From NCBI RefSeq assembly GCF_022347725.1, contig NZ_JAKRGB010000004.1:124001-188000 (forward strand): a DNA stretch of 64,000 nucleotides, given 5' to 3'. Below the pieces are notes generated by a model. That model had not been told where the DNA came from and ran no database searches. It was given only the letters and a program-made list of their open reading frames with translations. Below, piece by piece: positions 17,704-28,470 of this stretch (its first letter is position 1; every line of letters starts with the position of its first letter). The position numbers were made by a program, and so were the translations under genes. Source of the DNA: Ruegeria sp. Ofav3-42. Its GTDB lineage: Bacteria > Pseudomonadota > Alphaproteobacteria > Rhodobacterales > Rhodobacteraceae.

Positions 17704-18348
17704 ATGGTCAAACCTTCCTTTGCTCACGTCACCCAATGGGTGTTCGATCTCGACAACACTCTGTACCCGCCTCATATGCGCCTGTTCGACCAGATCGAGG
17801 TGCTGATGACAGATTACGTGGTGCAGGCCATCGGTGTCGACCGGGCCGAGGCGGATCGGCTGCGCTCGCACTACTGGCGGCAATATGGCACCACGCTGGC
17901 CGGGTTGATGGCCGAACACGATTTGGACCCCGACCCGTATCTTCACGCCGTCCATCAGGTGGACATGAGCCACATGGACCCTGACGCCGAACTTGCCGAC
18001 CACATCCGGTCCTTGCCCGGCCGTCGCATCGTCTACACGAACGGCAGTGCGCCTTATGCTGAGCGGGTTTTGGCGGCACGGGGCCTGAGTGGGTTGTTCG
18101 ATGCGATCTACGGGGTCGAGCACGCCGAATACCGGCCAAAGCCCGAAAAAGCCGCGTTCGAAGCGATTTTTTCCAAGGATGGCATTGATGCCGCCAAGGC
18201 CGCAATGTTCGAGGATGACCCGCGCAATCTGACGGCTCCGCACGCGATGGGAATGCGTACCGTTCATGTCGCCCCTGAGCCGCATGAAGCCGATCACATA
18301 CACCACCACACCGATGATCTGACAGCGTTTTTGGCCCGCCTGCGGTAG
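17704..18348 (+). CDS. HAD-family pyrimidine 5'-nucleotidase-like phosphatase
   Basis: 214 residues with HAD motif I FDLDNTLYP (nucleophile Asp near residue 14), motif II TNGS, a Lys in YRPKPEK and motif IV FEDDPRN. The DNTLYPP form and overall length match the SDT1/pyrimidine 5'-nucleotidase subgroup that dephosphorylates UMP/CMP. The ATG at 17704 is used; the longer frame adds an unconserved Arg/Pro-rich stretch. It lies 101 bases from the divergent GntR gene. Confidence 0.85.
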   Translation: MVKPSFAHVTQWVFDLDNTLYPPHMRLFDQIEVLMTDYVVQAIGVDRAEADRLRSHYWRQYGTTLAGLMAEHDLDPDPYLHAVHQVDMSHMDPDAELADHIRSLPGRRIVYTNGSAPYAERVLAARGLSGLFDAIYGVEHAEYRPKPEKAAFEAIFSKDGIDAAKAAMFEDDPRNLTAPHAMGMRTVHVAPEPHEADHIHHHTDDLTAFLARLR

Positions 18349-18433
18349 GCTGTCACACTGCGACGATCTGCACATTCTGCAGGTGCAGCATCGTCCCTAT
18401 ATGCGCCTTGCGACGAACAGAATCGGAGACCCC

Positions 18434-18682
18434 ATGAGCGCGATCGAGATGCCTCGGCGCCTGCCAATCTGGCAGCGCCTGTTATTTGCAATCCCCCTGT
18501 TTGGCTGGATGGCCCGCGATGCCGCTCATGCGAAGGGCGAAGATTGGGGCTATACCGCCGCCGCGATTTTCAGCATGTGGGGTTGCTCGGCTCTGTTGTT
18601 TGGCTTGCCAGGGCTTTATATCCCGGCCGTGATGATGGTGCCGGTGATGTTCCTGATCCTCATCCTGATTTCACGCGGCTGA
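18434..18682 (+). CDS. small membrane protein of unknown function
   Basis: 82 residues, TCGGAG eight bases before the ATG. After a short amphipathic N terminus (PRRLPIWQRLLFAIPLFGWM) there are one or two hydrophobic segments (residues 40-80). I do not recognise the family. It lies between the HAD and UbiH-type genes on the same strand, 85 bases after the former and 76 before the latter, so it may be part of one transcript. Confidence 0.7.
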   Translation: MSAIEMPRRLPIWQRLLFAIPLFGWMARDAAHAKGEDWGYTAAAIFSMWGCSALLFGLPGLYIPAVMMVPVMFLILILISRG

Positions 18683-18758
18683 AACACGGGACAGGATGTC
18701 ACTTGGCACCAGCTGCGGAACCGCACTAGGTTCTGCGCAAGACTTGGAGGCCAAGGCC

Positions 18759-19955
18759 ATGAAAGACAGCTGTGACATCCTGATTTCCGGCGGCGGAATC
18801 GCCGGACTGACTGCTGCGGCGGCCTTTGGAACTGCTGGGTTCGACGTGATCTGCGTCGACCCTACTCCGCCCATTACCGAACGCGACGTAGACGGCTCCG
18901 ACTTGCGGACCACGGCTTTTCTGCAACCGGCTCATGGGCTGTTGGAACAATGTGGGTTGTGGCAACGGTTGGACGCACACGCGGCCCCCCTGCAGATCAT
19001 GCGTATTGTAGACGCCGGCGGAGACGTTCCCGAACCTCGCGTGGTGCGTGATTTCAACGCCGCCGATATCTCGGATCGGCCCTTTGGCTGGAACCTTCCC
19101 AACTGGTTGTTGCGGCGCGAGATGGTGGCACGTCTGGCCGAGATGCCCAATGTCGATTTCCGCCCGGGGACCGGAACTGTCAGTCTGTTTACCCGCACTG
19201 CCGAAGCGCGCATTGGTCTGAGTGACGGAAGCCGCATCCGAGGTAAGTTGGTGGTGGCTGCTGACGGGCGCAATTCGCCCATGCGAGAGGCGGCCGGAAT
19301 TAACGTCCATACCACACGCTATGGCCAAAAGGCGCTGGCCTTTGCGGTCACACACCCAATTCCGCACGACAATGTCTCGACGGAAATCCACCGCTCTGGC
19401 GGGCCATTCACCTTGGTTCCCCTCCCTGACTGGCAAGGTCAGCCGTCGTCCGCGATTGTGTGGATGGAGCGCGGTCCCCGCGCGGTTGAGCTGCTGAATA
19501 CCGAGCCCGAGGCGTTCGAGGCTCTGATGACCGAGCGCTCCTGCGGCTTGTTCGGACCATTGAACCTGGCCTCGCGCCGGACCATCTGGCCGATCATCAG
19601 CCAATCTGCGGAACGCCTGTCGGGTGAGCGCATCGCTCTGATGGCTGAAGCAGCCCATGTGGTGCCCCCTATCGGCGCACAGGGTCTGAACATGTCACTT
19701 GGTGATCTGCGCAGCCTTCTGGATCTTGCGCAGGCTCGACCCGAAGGTCTGGGTGACGCGCAAATGCTGGACGCCTATCACAAGGCCCGCCACACCGAGA
19801 TTGAGATGCGCGTCAAAGGTATCGACCTTCTGAACCGCGCCTCGATGATCGAAGCGCGGCCATTGCGGGACGTTCGGGCGATGGGGCTGAACGCGCTCTA
19901 TTCCCTGCCGCCTGTTCGCAAGACGCTGATGCAGATGGGCCTCGGCGTACGCTGA
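18759..19955 (+). CDS. FAD-dependent monooxygenase, UbiH/UbiF type
   Basis: 398 residues with an N-terminal dinucleotide fold (ILISGGGIAGLTAA, residues 7-20), a DG motif (VVAADGRNSPMR) and the second FAD motif GERIALMAEAAHVVPPIGAQGLN where family members have GDAAH. These mark the ubiquinone-biosynthesis hydroxylase group that adds hydroxyls to the quinone ring. The usual GDAAH is MAEAAH here, a conservative deviation. GGAGG precedes the ATG. Which ring carbon is hydroxylated cannot be read. Convergent with the aminotransferase. Confidence 0.85.
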   Translation: MKDSCDILISGGGIAGLTAAAAFGTAGFDVICVDPTPPITERDVDGSDLRTTAFLQPAHGLLEQCGLWQRLDAHAAPLQIMRIVDAGGDVPEPRVVRDFNAADISDRPFGWNLPNWLLRREMVARLAEMPNVDFRPGTGTVSLFTRTAEARIGLSDGSRIRGKLVVAADGRNSPMREAAGINVHTTRYGQKALAFAVTHPIPHDNVSTEIHRSGGPFTLVPLPDWQGQPSSAIVWMERGPRAVELLNTEPEAFEALMTERSCGLFGPLNLASRRTIWPIISQSAERLSGERIALMAEAAHVVPPIGAQGLNMSLGDLRSLLDLAQARPEGLGDAQMLDAYHKARHTEIEMRVKGIDLLNRASMIEARPLRDVRAMGLNALYSLPPVRKTLMQMGLGVR

Positions 19956-19965
19956 GGCCTTGCCA

Positions 19966-21093
19966 TCAAAGCACCTGATCCAACACGCGCTTCAGACGCG
20001 CGATTGTGCCGTCAACGTCATAGAGCTTGTCCAGACCAAACAGGCCCAGACGGAAGGTGCTGAACCCTTCCGGCTCATCACATTGCAGGGGAACGCCAGC
20101 CGCGATCTGCATGCCCAGAGCGGCAAATTTCTTGCCATTCTGTATCTCGGGATCGGACGTGTAGCTGACAACAACGCCGGGTGCACCGAACCCGTCCGCA
20201 GCCACCGAAACAATCCCTTTGTCCCGCAGCATTGCCCGGACACCGTCGCCTAGCTCCCATTGCGCATCGCGCAGTTTTTCGAACCCATAGTCGCGGGTCT
20301 CAATCATGGTGTCTCGGAAGGCTTTCAATGCATCTGTCGGCATGGTGGCATGATAGGCGTGACCACCGTTTTCGTACGCTTGCATGATCTGACGCCATTT
20401 TTTCAGATCGACCGCAAAGCTGTCCGACGTTGTCTCTTCCAACCGTGCCTCGGCACGTTCGGACAACATGACCAGCCCTGCGCAGGGGGACGCGCTCCAC
20501 CCCTTCTGCGGGGCCGAGATCAGAACGTCCACTCCGGTAGCCTTCATATCGACCCACGCGCAACCGGATGCGATGCAGTCCAAAACCATCAGCGCACCGA
20601 CTTCATGTGCCGCAGTGGCCATTGCGGTTACGTAGTCATCCGGAAGAATGACACCGGCCGCAGTTTCCACATGCGGAGCAAACACGATGTCCGGGCGCTG
20701 CTCACGAATGGTGGCGACGACTTCTTCGATCGGCGCGGGCGCAAATGGGGACGGGCTGGAATTGCCGGTCTCGCGTGCCTTGAGCACAGTGGCAGACGCG
20801 GTCAGCCCGCCGGTTTCGATGATCTGGCTCCAACGGTAGGAAAACCACCCGTTCCGCACGACCAGAACGTTGGCGTTGCGCGCGAATTGCCGGGCAACGG
20901 CCTCCATTCCATAGGTGCCACCACCGGGAATGACCGCAACGCCGTCCGCGTTATACACCTCTTTCAAAAGGCCCGAGATGTCACGCATCACCTGCTGAAA
21001 CTGAACCGACATGTGGTTCAGCGACCGGTCCGTGAACACGACCGAGAATTCTTCGAGCCCATTGGGATCAACGGTATCCAATAGCGCTGGCAT
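19966..21093 (-). CDS. class V PLP-dependent aminotransferase
   Basis: 375 residues with fold-type I features: PGGGTYGMEA near residue 58, VLDCIASGCAWVDM around 170 with the PLP-contacting Asp, and the Schiff-base Lys in APQKGWSASP. It resembles the alanine/serine-glyoxylate aminotransferase group. The ATG at 21093 is the first that fits; the upstream frame lacks conservation. It is divergent from a HutC-like GntR gene across a 231-base region holding a large inverted repeat, so that regulator probably controls it. The amino donor is unknown. Confidence 0.85.
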   Translation of the reverse strand: MPALLDTVDPNGLEEFSVVFTDRSLNHMSVQFQQVMRDISGLLKEVYNADGVAVIPGGGTYGMEAVARQFARNANVLVVRNGWFSYRWSQIIETGGLTASATVLKARETGNSSPSPFAPAPIEEVVATIREQRPDIVFAPHVETAAGVILPDDYVTAMATAAHEVGALMVLDCIASGCAWVDMKATGVDVLISAPQKGWSASPCAGLVMLSERAEARLEETTSDSFAVDLKKWRQIMQAYENGGHAYHATMPTDALKAFRDTMIETRDYGFEKLRDAQWELGDGVRAMLRDKGIVSVAADGFGAPGVVVSYTSDPEIQNGKKFAALGMQIAAGVPLQCDEPEGFSTFRLGLFGLDKLYDVDGTIARLKRVLDQVL

Positions 21094-21207
21094 GATTTGT
21101 CCTTTCGATTTGTCGACTGCTGGCTCACGCCCCCAGCACGTATGTATCGGCCAGCACTCAAACCCAATTCTTGACCCAAGGGAACCCAAAAAATTAACGA
21201 TTAATTT

Positions 21208-21250
21208 ACTAATATTGCGTCAAATGAAACAACAAATGACGCCAATTAGT
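21208..21250. promoter_or_regulatory. large inverted repeat, candidate operator for the HutC-like regulator
   Basis: The arms are 21208-21222 and 21237-21250. They read ACTAATATTGCGTCA and, in reverse complement of the right arm, ACTAATTGGCGTCA: 13 matching positions with one gap. They are separated by 14 bases. The repeat is midway between two divergent genes. GntR proteins bind such dyads; binding is inferred from position only. Confidence 0.55.
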
Positions 21251-21324
21251 GTCAGCAACCCTTTACACTTTGACGTGTTTCTGACCAGATACGTTCACTT
21301 TGTGGAAGAAAGGTATTTCGACAC

Positions 21325-22026
21325 GTGAATGCGCATAAGCGGATCAGTTTTCAAGTTGTTCGGGACGAAGTTAAACGAAGGATCGAAAGCCGCATTTGGC
21401 CTCAAGGATCATTGCTGCCGACGGAAACGCAACTTGCCGAAGAATTCAATTGCGCACGCGCCACAGTGAACCGTGCCCTGCGTGAGCTTGCCGAACAGGG
21501 ATTTGTAGAAAGAAAGCGCAAAAGCGGAACACGGGTCAAAAAAGAGCCCAGCAAGCATGCGAAGCTTGAATTTTCCCTGGCACGTCAAACGGTTGAAGGC
21601 CAAAATGCAACTTATCGCTATTCGCTGGTCGAGCGTAACGTCGTGGACATCCCCGGCTGGCTGGCCTCGCAGATAGGGGTTACATCTGACGCGCGCGTCC
21701 TGCACGTCATCTGTATGCACTACGCCGACAATCGCCCGTTTCAGCTGGAGGAACGCTGGATCAACATCGATGCGGTGCCAGAGGTGGAACATGCCGATCT
21801 GAACACGCACGGCCCGCATGAGTGGCTGCTGAACGTAGCCCCCTTTACCGAGGCCGAAGTTGCCTTTTGCGCGATTTCCGCCGACGGCCGGTTGGCTGAA
21901 TTCATGGGTACAACCGCAGGCACTTCAATGATCCAGTTGGAACGCACCACTTGGAAAAATGGTCAGCCAATGACGTTTGCGCGGATGACTCACCATCCCG
22001 GATATTGCATCCGCACCCGGTACTAA
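21325..22026 (+). CDS. GntR-family regulator, HutC/UTRA subgroup
   Basis: 233 residues: winged helix-turn-helix at 1-75 (LLPTETQLAEEFNCARATVNRALREL) and a UTRA ligand-binding domain to the end (ERTTWKNGQPMTFARMTHHPGY), as in histidine-utilisation repressors. No hut genes are present, so the effector is more likely related to the divergent aminotransferase. The start is GTG at 21325. It is convergent with, and six bases from, the Lrp/AsnC pair. Confidence 0.9.
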   Translation: MNAHKRISFQVVRDEVKRRIESRIWPQGSLLPTETQLAEEFNCARATVNRALRELAEQGFVERKRKSGTRVKKEPSKHAKLEFSLARQTVEGQNATYRYSLVERNVVDIPGWLASQIGVTSDARVLHVICMHYADNRPFQLEERWINIDAVPEVEHADLNTHGPHEWLLNVAPFTEAEVAFCAISADGRLAEFMGTTAGTSMIQLERTTWKNGQPMTFARMTHHPGYCIRTRY

Positions 22027-22032
22027 CGCCGC

Positions 22033-22491
22033 TTACCCAATCGGGCCGGGCAATCGCTCCTCACTCAACAAAACATTCGCTTCTACGTCCCCTGCACCGG
22101 GCAATGTCATGATCCGTCGGCGCAGCACCCGTTCAAAATCTGAGAGATCACGCGCAACCACACGCAGGCGGTAATCGTACAGCCCCAATACGTGCTCGAC
22201 CGTTTGCACTTCTGGAATAGCGCTTACTGCACGCTCAAAATCTTCCAGGCTGATCTGCCCCTTGCGCGCCAGTTTCACGCCGAGGAATACCGTGACGCCA
22301 AACCCAAGCGCTTCTGCATTCAACCGCAACCTACGCCCTTTGATGACGCCTGCGGTCTCCAACCGCCGAATTCGCCGCCAGGTCGCTGGTTGCGACAAGC
22401 CCAGCTTGCGCCCCAACGCCCCGGCACTTTGCGAAGCGTCCTGCGCAAGGGCGAGTAGAATCTTCCGGTCCAGTTCATCCAAGTCCGTCAC
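22033..22491 (-). CDS. Lrp/AsnC-family regulator (second of tandem pair)
   Basis: 152 residues: helix-turn-helix at 5-60 (LDRKILLALAQDASQSAGALGRKLGLSQ region) and an RAM/AsnC ligand domain at 65-145 with VEHVLGLYDYRLRVVA. Lrp/AsnC proteins form octamers that sense amino acids. Its ATG overlaps the stop of the preceding Lrp/AsnC gene by four bases, so translation of the pair is coupled and hetero-oligomers are possible. Confidence 0.9.
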   Translation of the reverse strand: MTDLDELDRKILLALAQDASQSAGALGRKLGLSQPATWRRIRRLETAGVIKGRRLRLNAEALGFGVTVFLGVKLARKGQISLEDFERAVSAIPEVQTVEHVLGLYDYRLRVVARDLSDFERVLRRRIMTLPGAGDVEANVLLSEERLPGPIG

Positions 22492-22943
22492 AGCGGTAGA
22501 ACCTCTTCGCTTTTGACCCTGGCGATGTGCATCAGTGCCTCGATATCCGCGATATGCGGCAGGGTCAGAATGCGGTCCCGGTACAGCTGTTGATAGTGAG
22601 ACATATTCTTGGCGAGTACGGAAAGGCGAACATCCACGCGTCCCAGAAACGTCTGCAATTCGATAACCTCGGGGACTTTCCTGGCCGCAGCCGTGAACTC
22701 ATCGAAGGCGCGTGGCTGCGTTTTGTCGAGCGTGACGCGCAGCGAGACTTCGACCGCGTAGCCAAGCACAGCCCAGTCAATCACCGCCTCTTGTCCTTGG
22801 ATGATGCCGGCGGCCTGCATCTTTTCAAGCCGACGCCAACAAACGCCTTGGCTGATCCGGCAACGCTCGGCCAATTCCGCCGCTGACAGGCTGGGGTCGG
22901 CCTGAAAATGGCGCAGGATTCGCCGGTCAATGTCATCAAGCAT
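22488..22943 (-). CDS. Lrp/AsnC-family regulator (first of tandem pair)
   Basis: 151 residues: helix-turn-helix at 1-60 (LDDIDRRILRHFQ, then AELAERCRISQGVCWRRLEK) and RAM domain with LQTFLGRVDVRLSVLA. It is divergent from ilvC across 131 bases, making branched-chain amino acid synthesis a reasonable target. It is clearly related to, but distinct from, its downstream partner, so this is an old duplication. Confidence 0.9.
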   Translation of the reverse strand: MLDDIDRRILRHFQADPSLSAAELAERCRISQGVCWRRLEKMQAAGIIQGQEAVIDWAVLGYAVEVSLRVTLDKTQPRAFDEFTAAARKVPEVIELQTFLGRVDVRLSVLAKNMSHYQQLYRDRILTLPHIADIEALMHIARVKSEEVLPL

Positions 22944-22969
22944 GATTTTCTCGCACTTAGATCATTTAA

Positions 22970-24097
<1,128 letters not shown>

Positions 24098-24116
24098 TCC
24101 CATCAGGCATTTTCGA

Positions 24117-24146
24117 AAGGGCGGCCCAGTTGGCCGCCCTTTTTTG
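24117..24146 (+). terminator. rho-independent terminator of ilvC
   Basis: AAGGGCGGCC and GGCCGCCCTT form a perfect 10-base stem with a five-base loop, followed by T residues, 20 bases after the stop. Confidence 0.95.
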
Positions 24147-24175
24147 TCACAACCGATCCCTGAACTGAGGCGAAG

Positions 24176-25078
24176 ATGGTCCAGCAGCCCACATCCCGCG
24201 ACTGGAGCGGCGTTATTACTCTGGGCCTGATCTGGGGCGGCACCTTTATGGTCGTTGCCATGGCGCTGGAAGGTTATGGGCCGATAACGGTCGCCACCGC
24301 GCGCACGACCCTGGGTGCGGTGATGTTGTTGGGCCTGATGGCGGTCACAAAACGCAGGTTACCCGTTGGATCTTCAGCACTTTGGACCTCGGTCATTGTG
24401 ATTGGAATTCTGTCGACGGCCCTGCCCTTCGTACTGCTGAGTTGGGGGCAGCAATACGTGCCATCGGCCTTTGCGGGGCTTTCCATGGCTGCGATTCCGC
24501 TGATGGTGCTGCCACTTGCGCATTTCTTTTCAGATGAGCCTTTGAACCTACGTCGGTTCGTGGGCGTCACTCTCGGATTCTGCGGCGCTTTGGTCTTGAT
24601 CGGCCCCGGTTTGACACAACTTGGCCAAGGGTCGGAGCCACTTGCCCAATTGGCCTGCATTGGCGCCGCGCTGTGCTATTCCTGCGCGTCGATCCTGACG
24701 CGGCAATGCCCGCCGATCGATCCGGTGGTACTGGCCGCCCTGACCTTGCTGGTCGGAGCGGTAATCCTGTTGCCAATCATGTTCGTGACCGAAGGCGTGC
24801 CAACCTGGGAGGGAACCCGGCCGAGCGTTGCCATCATCGTGCTTGGACTTGTGCCAACAGCATTCGCAACACTGCTGCGCGTCTCCGTCATTCGCAGTGC
24901 AGGATCGGTTTTTATGACACTGGTCAACTACCAGGTGCCGATCTGGTCGATGGTGCTCGGCGCATGGGTGCTGTCCGAAGCGCTGCCGCTGCGTTTTTAC
25001 GTGGCGCTTGCGATGATCCTGACCGGATTGGCAATAAGCCAGTGGTTCAGTCTGCGCAAAATGTTGATCGGGCGTTAA
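24176..25078 (+). CDS. EamA/DMT-superfamily transporter
   Basis: 300 residues with ten hydrophobic segments arranged as two EamA repeats, beginning with [11 protein letters not shown] and ending with the second-repeat [18 protein letters not shown]. Members export amino acids or other small metabolites across the inner membrane; the substrate is unknown. Its stop overlaps the convergent glmM stop by four bases. Confidence 0.85.
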   Translation: MVQQPTSRDWSGVITLGLIWGGTFMVVAMALEGYGPITVATARTTLGAVMLLGLMAVTKRRLPVGSSALWTSVIVIGILSTALPFVLLSWGQQYVPSAFAGLSMAAIPLMVLPLAHFFSDEPLNLRRFVGVTLGFCGALVLIGPGLTQLGQGSEPLAQLACIGAALCYSCASILTRQCPPIDPVVLAALTLLVGAVILLPIMFVTEGVPTWEGTRPSVAIIVLGLVPTAFATLLRVSVIRSAGSVFMTLVNYQVPIWSMVLGAWVLSEALPLRFYVALAMILTGLAISQWFSLRKMLIGR

Positions 25079-26418
25079 CCCGCGACCGCTTCGACCTCGG
25101 CGACGATCCCGTCGACAACCTGTGTCAACAGGGCGTCATCCTCGCACTCAGCCATAACGCGGATCAGCGGTTCAGTTCCGGATTTGCGGATCAGAAGACG
25201 CCCTTGCCCGTTCAGTCGCGATTCAGCATCGGCAATCGCCGCCTGAACGCTGGCCGCTTCGAGCGGAGCCTGCCCTTCACTGTAGCGCACGTTTTTCAGC
25301 ATTTGCGGCACGGTTTCGAACTGGATCGACAACTCTGATGCCTTACGACCCGTACTAACCATTTCGGCCAGGAAATGGAGCCCGGCCATCAGACCATCAC
25401 CGGTTGTGGCGAAATCGCTCATGACGATGTGGCCCGATTGCTCGCCGCCCAGGTTGAACCCGCCTTCGCGCATCCGTTCGACAACGTACCGGTCCCCGAC
25501 GCCCGTGCGCTCCAAACGCAGTCCATGTTCGGTCAAGTGCCTCTCCAGCCCCAGGTTCGACATCACGGTTGCAACCAGCGCGCCGCCCTTGAGGCGATCC
25601 GCTGCGGCCCAGCTTGTCGCCAAAAGCGCCATCAGTTGATCGCCGTCCGCCACCTGTCCATGCTCGTCGACCATGACAACGCGATCAGCATCACCATCCA
25701 GGCAAATTCCAACGTCCGCACCATGGGCCACAACCGTTTCTGCAGCCAATTGCGGTTTGGTTGATCCGCAATTCAGGTTGATGTTCTTACCATTTGGCGC
25801 GGTGCCCACGGGGATCACGTCCGCACCCAACTCCCAAAGAACTTCGGGCGCTGTTCGGTGTGCCGCGCCATTGGCGCAATCGACCACAACCTTAAGCCCG
25901 TCCAGTCGCAGGTCGCGAGACAGCGAGGACTTTACGCGCTCACCATAACGAAACCGGGCGTCGTCAACTCGGCGGGCACGGCCGATATTCTGTGCCTGCG
26001 CGGGCCGTACGCCCTCTTCGATCAGTTTTTCGATCTCGACCTCGGCCTGGTCCGACAATTTGTACCCGTCCGGTCCAAAGAACTTGATGCCATTGTCTTC
26101 GGCTGGGTTGTGACTGGCCGATATCATAACCCCCAGATCCGCACGCATGGATCGCGTCATCAGACCAACGGCTGGAGTCGGCACCGGCCCAAGCAGCAAC
26201 ACGTTCATACCGGTCGAGGTCAATCCGGCGGTCAAAGCATTTTCAAGCATATAGCCGGACAGGCGCGTATCCTTCCCGATTACGACGCGGTGTGCGCCGG
26301 ACTGGTCGCGGCGGAAATACCGCCCCACGGCTGCCCCGATGCGCAATGCCATCTCGGCCGTGATCGGATGCGTATTGGCGGTGCCTCGCACACCATCGGT
26401 TCCGAACAGCTTGCGCAT
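25075..26418 (-). CDS. glmM: phosphoglucosamine mutase
   Basis: GlmM interconverts glucosamine-6-phosphate and glucosamine-1-phosphate for peptidoglycan and lipopolysaccharide precursors. The 447-residue protein starts [12 protein letters not shown] and has the phosphoserine loop [12 protein letters not shown] (about 100-111), the metal loop DGDADR and the substrate loop [19 protein letters not shown] closes the protein. It follows folP by 34 bases; folB-folP-glmM form one cluster. Confidence 0.97.
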   Translation of the reverse strand: MRKLFGTDGVRGTANTHPITAEMALRIGAAVGRYFRRDQSGAHRVVIGKDTRLSGYMLENALTAGLTSTGMNVLLLGPVPTPAVGLMTRSMRADLGVMISASHNPAEDNGIKFFGPDGYKLSDQAEVEIEKLIEEGVRPAQAQNIGRARRVDDARFRYGERVKSSLSRDLRLDGLKVVVDCANGAAHRTAPEVLWELGADVIPVGTAPNGKNINLNCGSTKPQLAAETVVAHGADVGICLDGDADRVVMVDEHGQVADGDQLMALLATSWAAADRLKGGALVATVMSNLGLERHLTEHGLRLERTGVGDRYVVERMREGGFNLGGEQSGHIVMSDFATTGDGLMAGLHFLAEMVSTGRKASELSIQFETVPQMLKNVRYSEGQAPLEAASVQAAIADAESRLNGQGRLLIRKSGTEPLIRVMAECEDDALLTQVVDGIVAEVEAVAG

Positions 26419-26452
26419 AATGTTACTCCGTTATTTCTTGCCTGCGTCCGGA

Positions 26453-27451
26453 TTACCGGACGGCAGCCCACAGGCGCAAGGCCTGAGCTGTTTCGGCCAC
26501 GTCATGTACGCGTAGAATCTGCACGCCTTGAGACAATCCGGCCAAACCTACAGCGATTGATCCCGGTGCCCGGGCATCCTTGCGCGGCTCTTTGCCAATC
26601 TGGCCGATAATTCCTTTTCGGGACACGCCCAACAGAATCGGACAGCCCAACCCGTGGAACAAGCTGATACCTTGCAGCAAGGCGAGGTTGTGCGCCTCGG
26701 TTTTGCCAAAGCCTATGCCCGGATCAACTACGATCTGATCCCGGTTCAACCCGAGCTTTTCGAGATAGGCCACTTGCCCTTCAAGAAAATCGAATACGTC
26801 CAACAGCACGTCTTCATAGGTCGGATCGTCCTGCATTGTGGCGGGATCGCCCTGCATATGCATCACGCAAACCGGGGCGCCGACTTCGGCACAATACGGG
26901 GCCAATTCCGGGTCGAACGTAAAGCCGGACACGTCGTTGATCAGCCCTGCTCCGGCCTCCCACGCAGCTTTGGCAACGGCGGATTTACGCGTATCAATGG
27001 ACACCAACGCGTCAGTGCGGGTTTTGATGGCTTCGATCAGCGGACGCGTCCGGGCGATCTCTTCATCTTCATGCACGAAAGTCGCGCCAGGTCGTGTCGA
27101 TTCGCCACCGATATCCAGAATAGTGGCATCCTGAGACACCATATGCTCCGCCGCAGATTGCGCGGTCTGGACCGAGTTGTGCACTCCTCCATCCGAAAAG
27201 CTATCTGGCGTTGCGTTCAGAATGCCCATGATGTGCGGGCGAACCATGGATAGGCCAGCGATGTCCGCGCGCGGACGTGTCAGGCGATTCAGAGCGTCTT
27301 GTGGGACATCCCTAGCCGCGATGATCTGCGGCCTGTCCAATCGGCTCAGCCGTTCAACATGAGTGAACCACAGCGATTGCCCAGCCAAAGGCACCGCACC
27401 CGCAGGACGGTTAACTCCATGCTGAACCAGTGGCCGGAAGTAGTCGGTCAC
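26453..27451 (-). CDS. folP: dihydropteroate synthase
   Basis: FolP joins p-aminobenzoate to dihydropterin pyrophosphate in folate synthesis. The 332-residue protein carries IMGILNATPDSFSDGG (about 75-90), DIGGESTRPGA, VSIDTRK and DPGIGFGKT, all standard pterin/pABA-site motifs, and ends with RVHDVAETAQAL. It has about 60 extra residues before the first motif compared with short homologues. It overlaps the preceding folB by four bases, so the two are translationally coupled. Confidence 0.95.
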   Translation of the reverse strand: MTDYFRPLVQHGVNRPAGAVPLAGQSLWFTHVERLSRLDRPQIIAARDVPQDALNRLTRPRADIAGLSMVRPHIMGILNATPDSFSDGGVHNSVQTAQSAAEHMVSQDATILDIGGESTRPGATFVHEDEEIARTRPLIEAIKTRTDALVSIDTRKSAVAKAAWEAGAGLINDVSGFTFDPELAPYCAEVGAPVCVMHMQGDPATMQDDPTYEDVLLDVFDFLEGQVAYLEKLGLNRDQIVVDPGIGFGKTEAHNLALLQGISLFHGLGCPILLGVSRKGIIGQIGKEPRKDARAPGSIAVGLAGLSQGVQILRVHDVAETAQALRLWAAVR

Positions 27452-28368
27452 AGTTGCGCCTGATCCACGGGCACTGCACGCAAGGGCGTTTTCGGCGCAT
27501 CAGGCAGTGCGCCACCGATCACCAACATCTCGCTTGCCTCAAAGGTGGCTGCGAACCACGCGGCCAGCGCGACGGCATCTGATGGTGCGGCAGACGGGCC
27601 ATCAACGGCGTCCAACACGATTTTCGACGGTGCCCAGACGCAGATCTGGCCGTTTTTCATGGCCCAATCCAGCTCGGTCCGCGTGGAGACCACAACGCAA
27701 CGATGATCGCGCGCCGCCAAAACCCAAGCGTTCTGTTCGATCGCCAGCAGGTCAATCCGGCGCTGGGTCATCGCGTGACCCGTCTGAGCGACGGGAATTT
27801 CAGCCGCGCCGACACAAAGGATCAGCGGGCGCTGGCGGTTTTCAAGCTGATCAATCCAACCGGTCAGGTTAGGTGAAGCAATCGCTTCGTTCGACAGGAA
27901 AACCAAACGCGGATGCGGCCGTTCTTCCTCGACCATATCGTGGTGGAGGGTATCCTTGCCGCGCACAATCTCGACACCCAAAGCACCGGGTCCGCGATCC
28001 AGTTTTTCTATTCTGACAAAGGCTCTTACAGCCTGAGGTTCAAGTAGAATTCTCTCAGCTACACGGTCCGCAAGAGTTTCGAGCAGATTAAGACGCTCAG
28101 CCGCGAGCTCATATGCGATTGCCTCGGTCACACGGTCATAAGACAGAATGCGATCCACGTCGTCGTCGATCGGGTCGGTCAGCGGGCGCACTTCGACCAC
28201 GATATTAAAGCAAATGCGCTGCGTCGTACCGCGCTCGGCCTGAAAAGCGCCTATCTCAACCTCGACAATATGGTCGCGCAGCGAAATACGATCCAGCGGC
28301 CCCCGGGTGGCGGTCGCTTCGGACCGCTCGGACGGGTGCGCAAAGGCAAGACGGATTTCAGAACTCAT
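27448..28368 (-). CDS. folB: dihydroneopterin aldolase with long C-terminal extension
   Basis: FolB cleaves dihydroneopterin to hydroxymethyl-dihydropterin. Residues 25-140 match FolB (LRDHIVEVEIGAFQAERGTTQRICFNIVVEV; LNLLETLADRVAERIL; VRIEKLDRGPGALGVEIVR; no single stretch is unusual). The protein is 306 residues against about 120 in typical FolB. Residues 150-306 form a second domain (RLVFLSNEAIASPNLTGW to MLVIGGALP) that I do not recognise. The ATG at 28368 is family-consistent. Overlap with folP indicates coupling. Confidence 0.85.
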   Translation of the reverse strand: MSSEIRLAFAHPSERSEATATRGPLDRISLRDHIVEVEIGAFQAERGTTQRICFNIVVEVRPLTDPIDDDVDRILSYDRVTEAIAYELAAERLNLLETLADRVAERILLEPQAVRAFVRIEKLDRGPGALGVEIVRGKDTLHHDMVEEERPHPRLVFLSNEAIASPNLTGWIDQLENRQRPLILCVGAAEIPVAQTGHAMTQRRIDLLAIEQNAWVLAARDHRCVVVSTRTELDWAMKNGQICVWAPSKIVLDAVDGPSAAPSDAVALAAWFAATFEASEMLVIGGALPDAPKTPLRAVPVDQAQL

Positions 28369-28470
28369 GCGACAAACCTTTTCGGGCTTCGTGGACGTGT
28401 TTGCCCAAATTAAACGATGCGCGCGCGTATAACACCGCAACATGCGTCTTTCCAGCCACCGAATGCGGCG

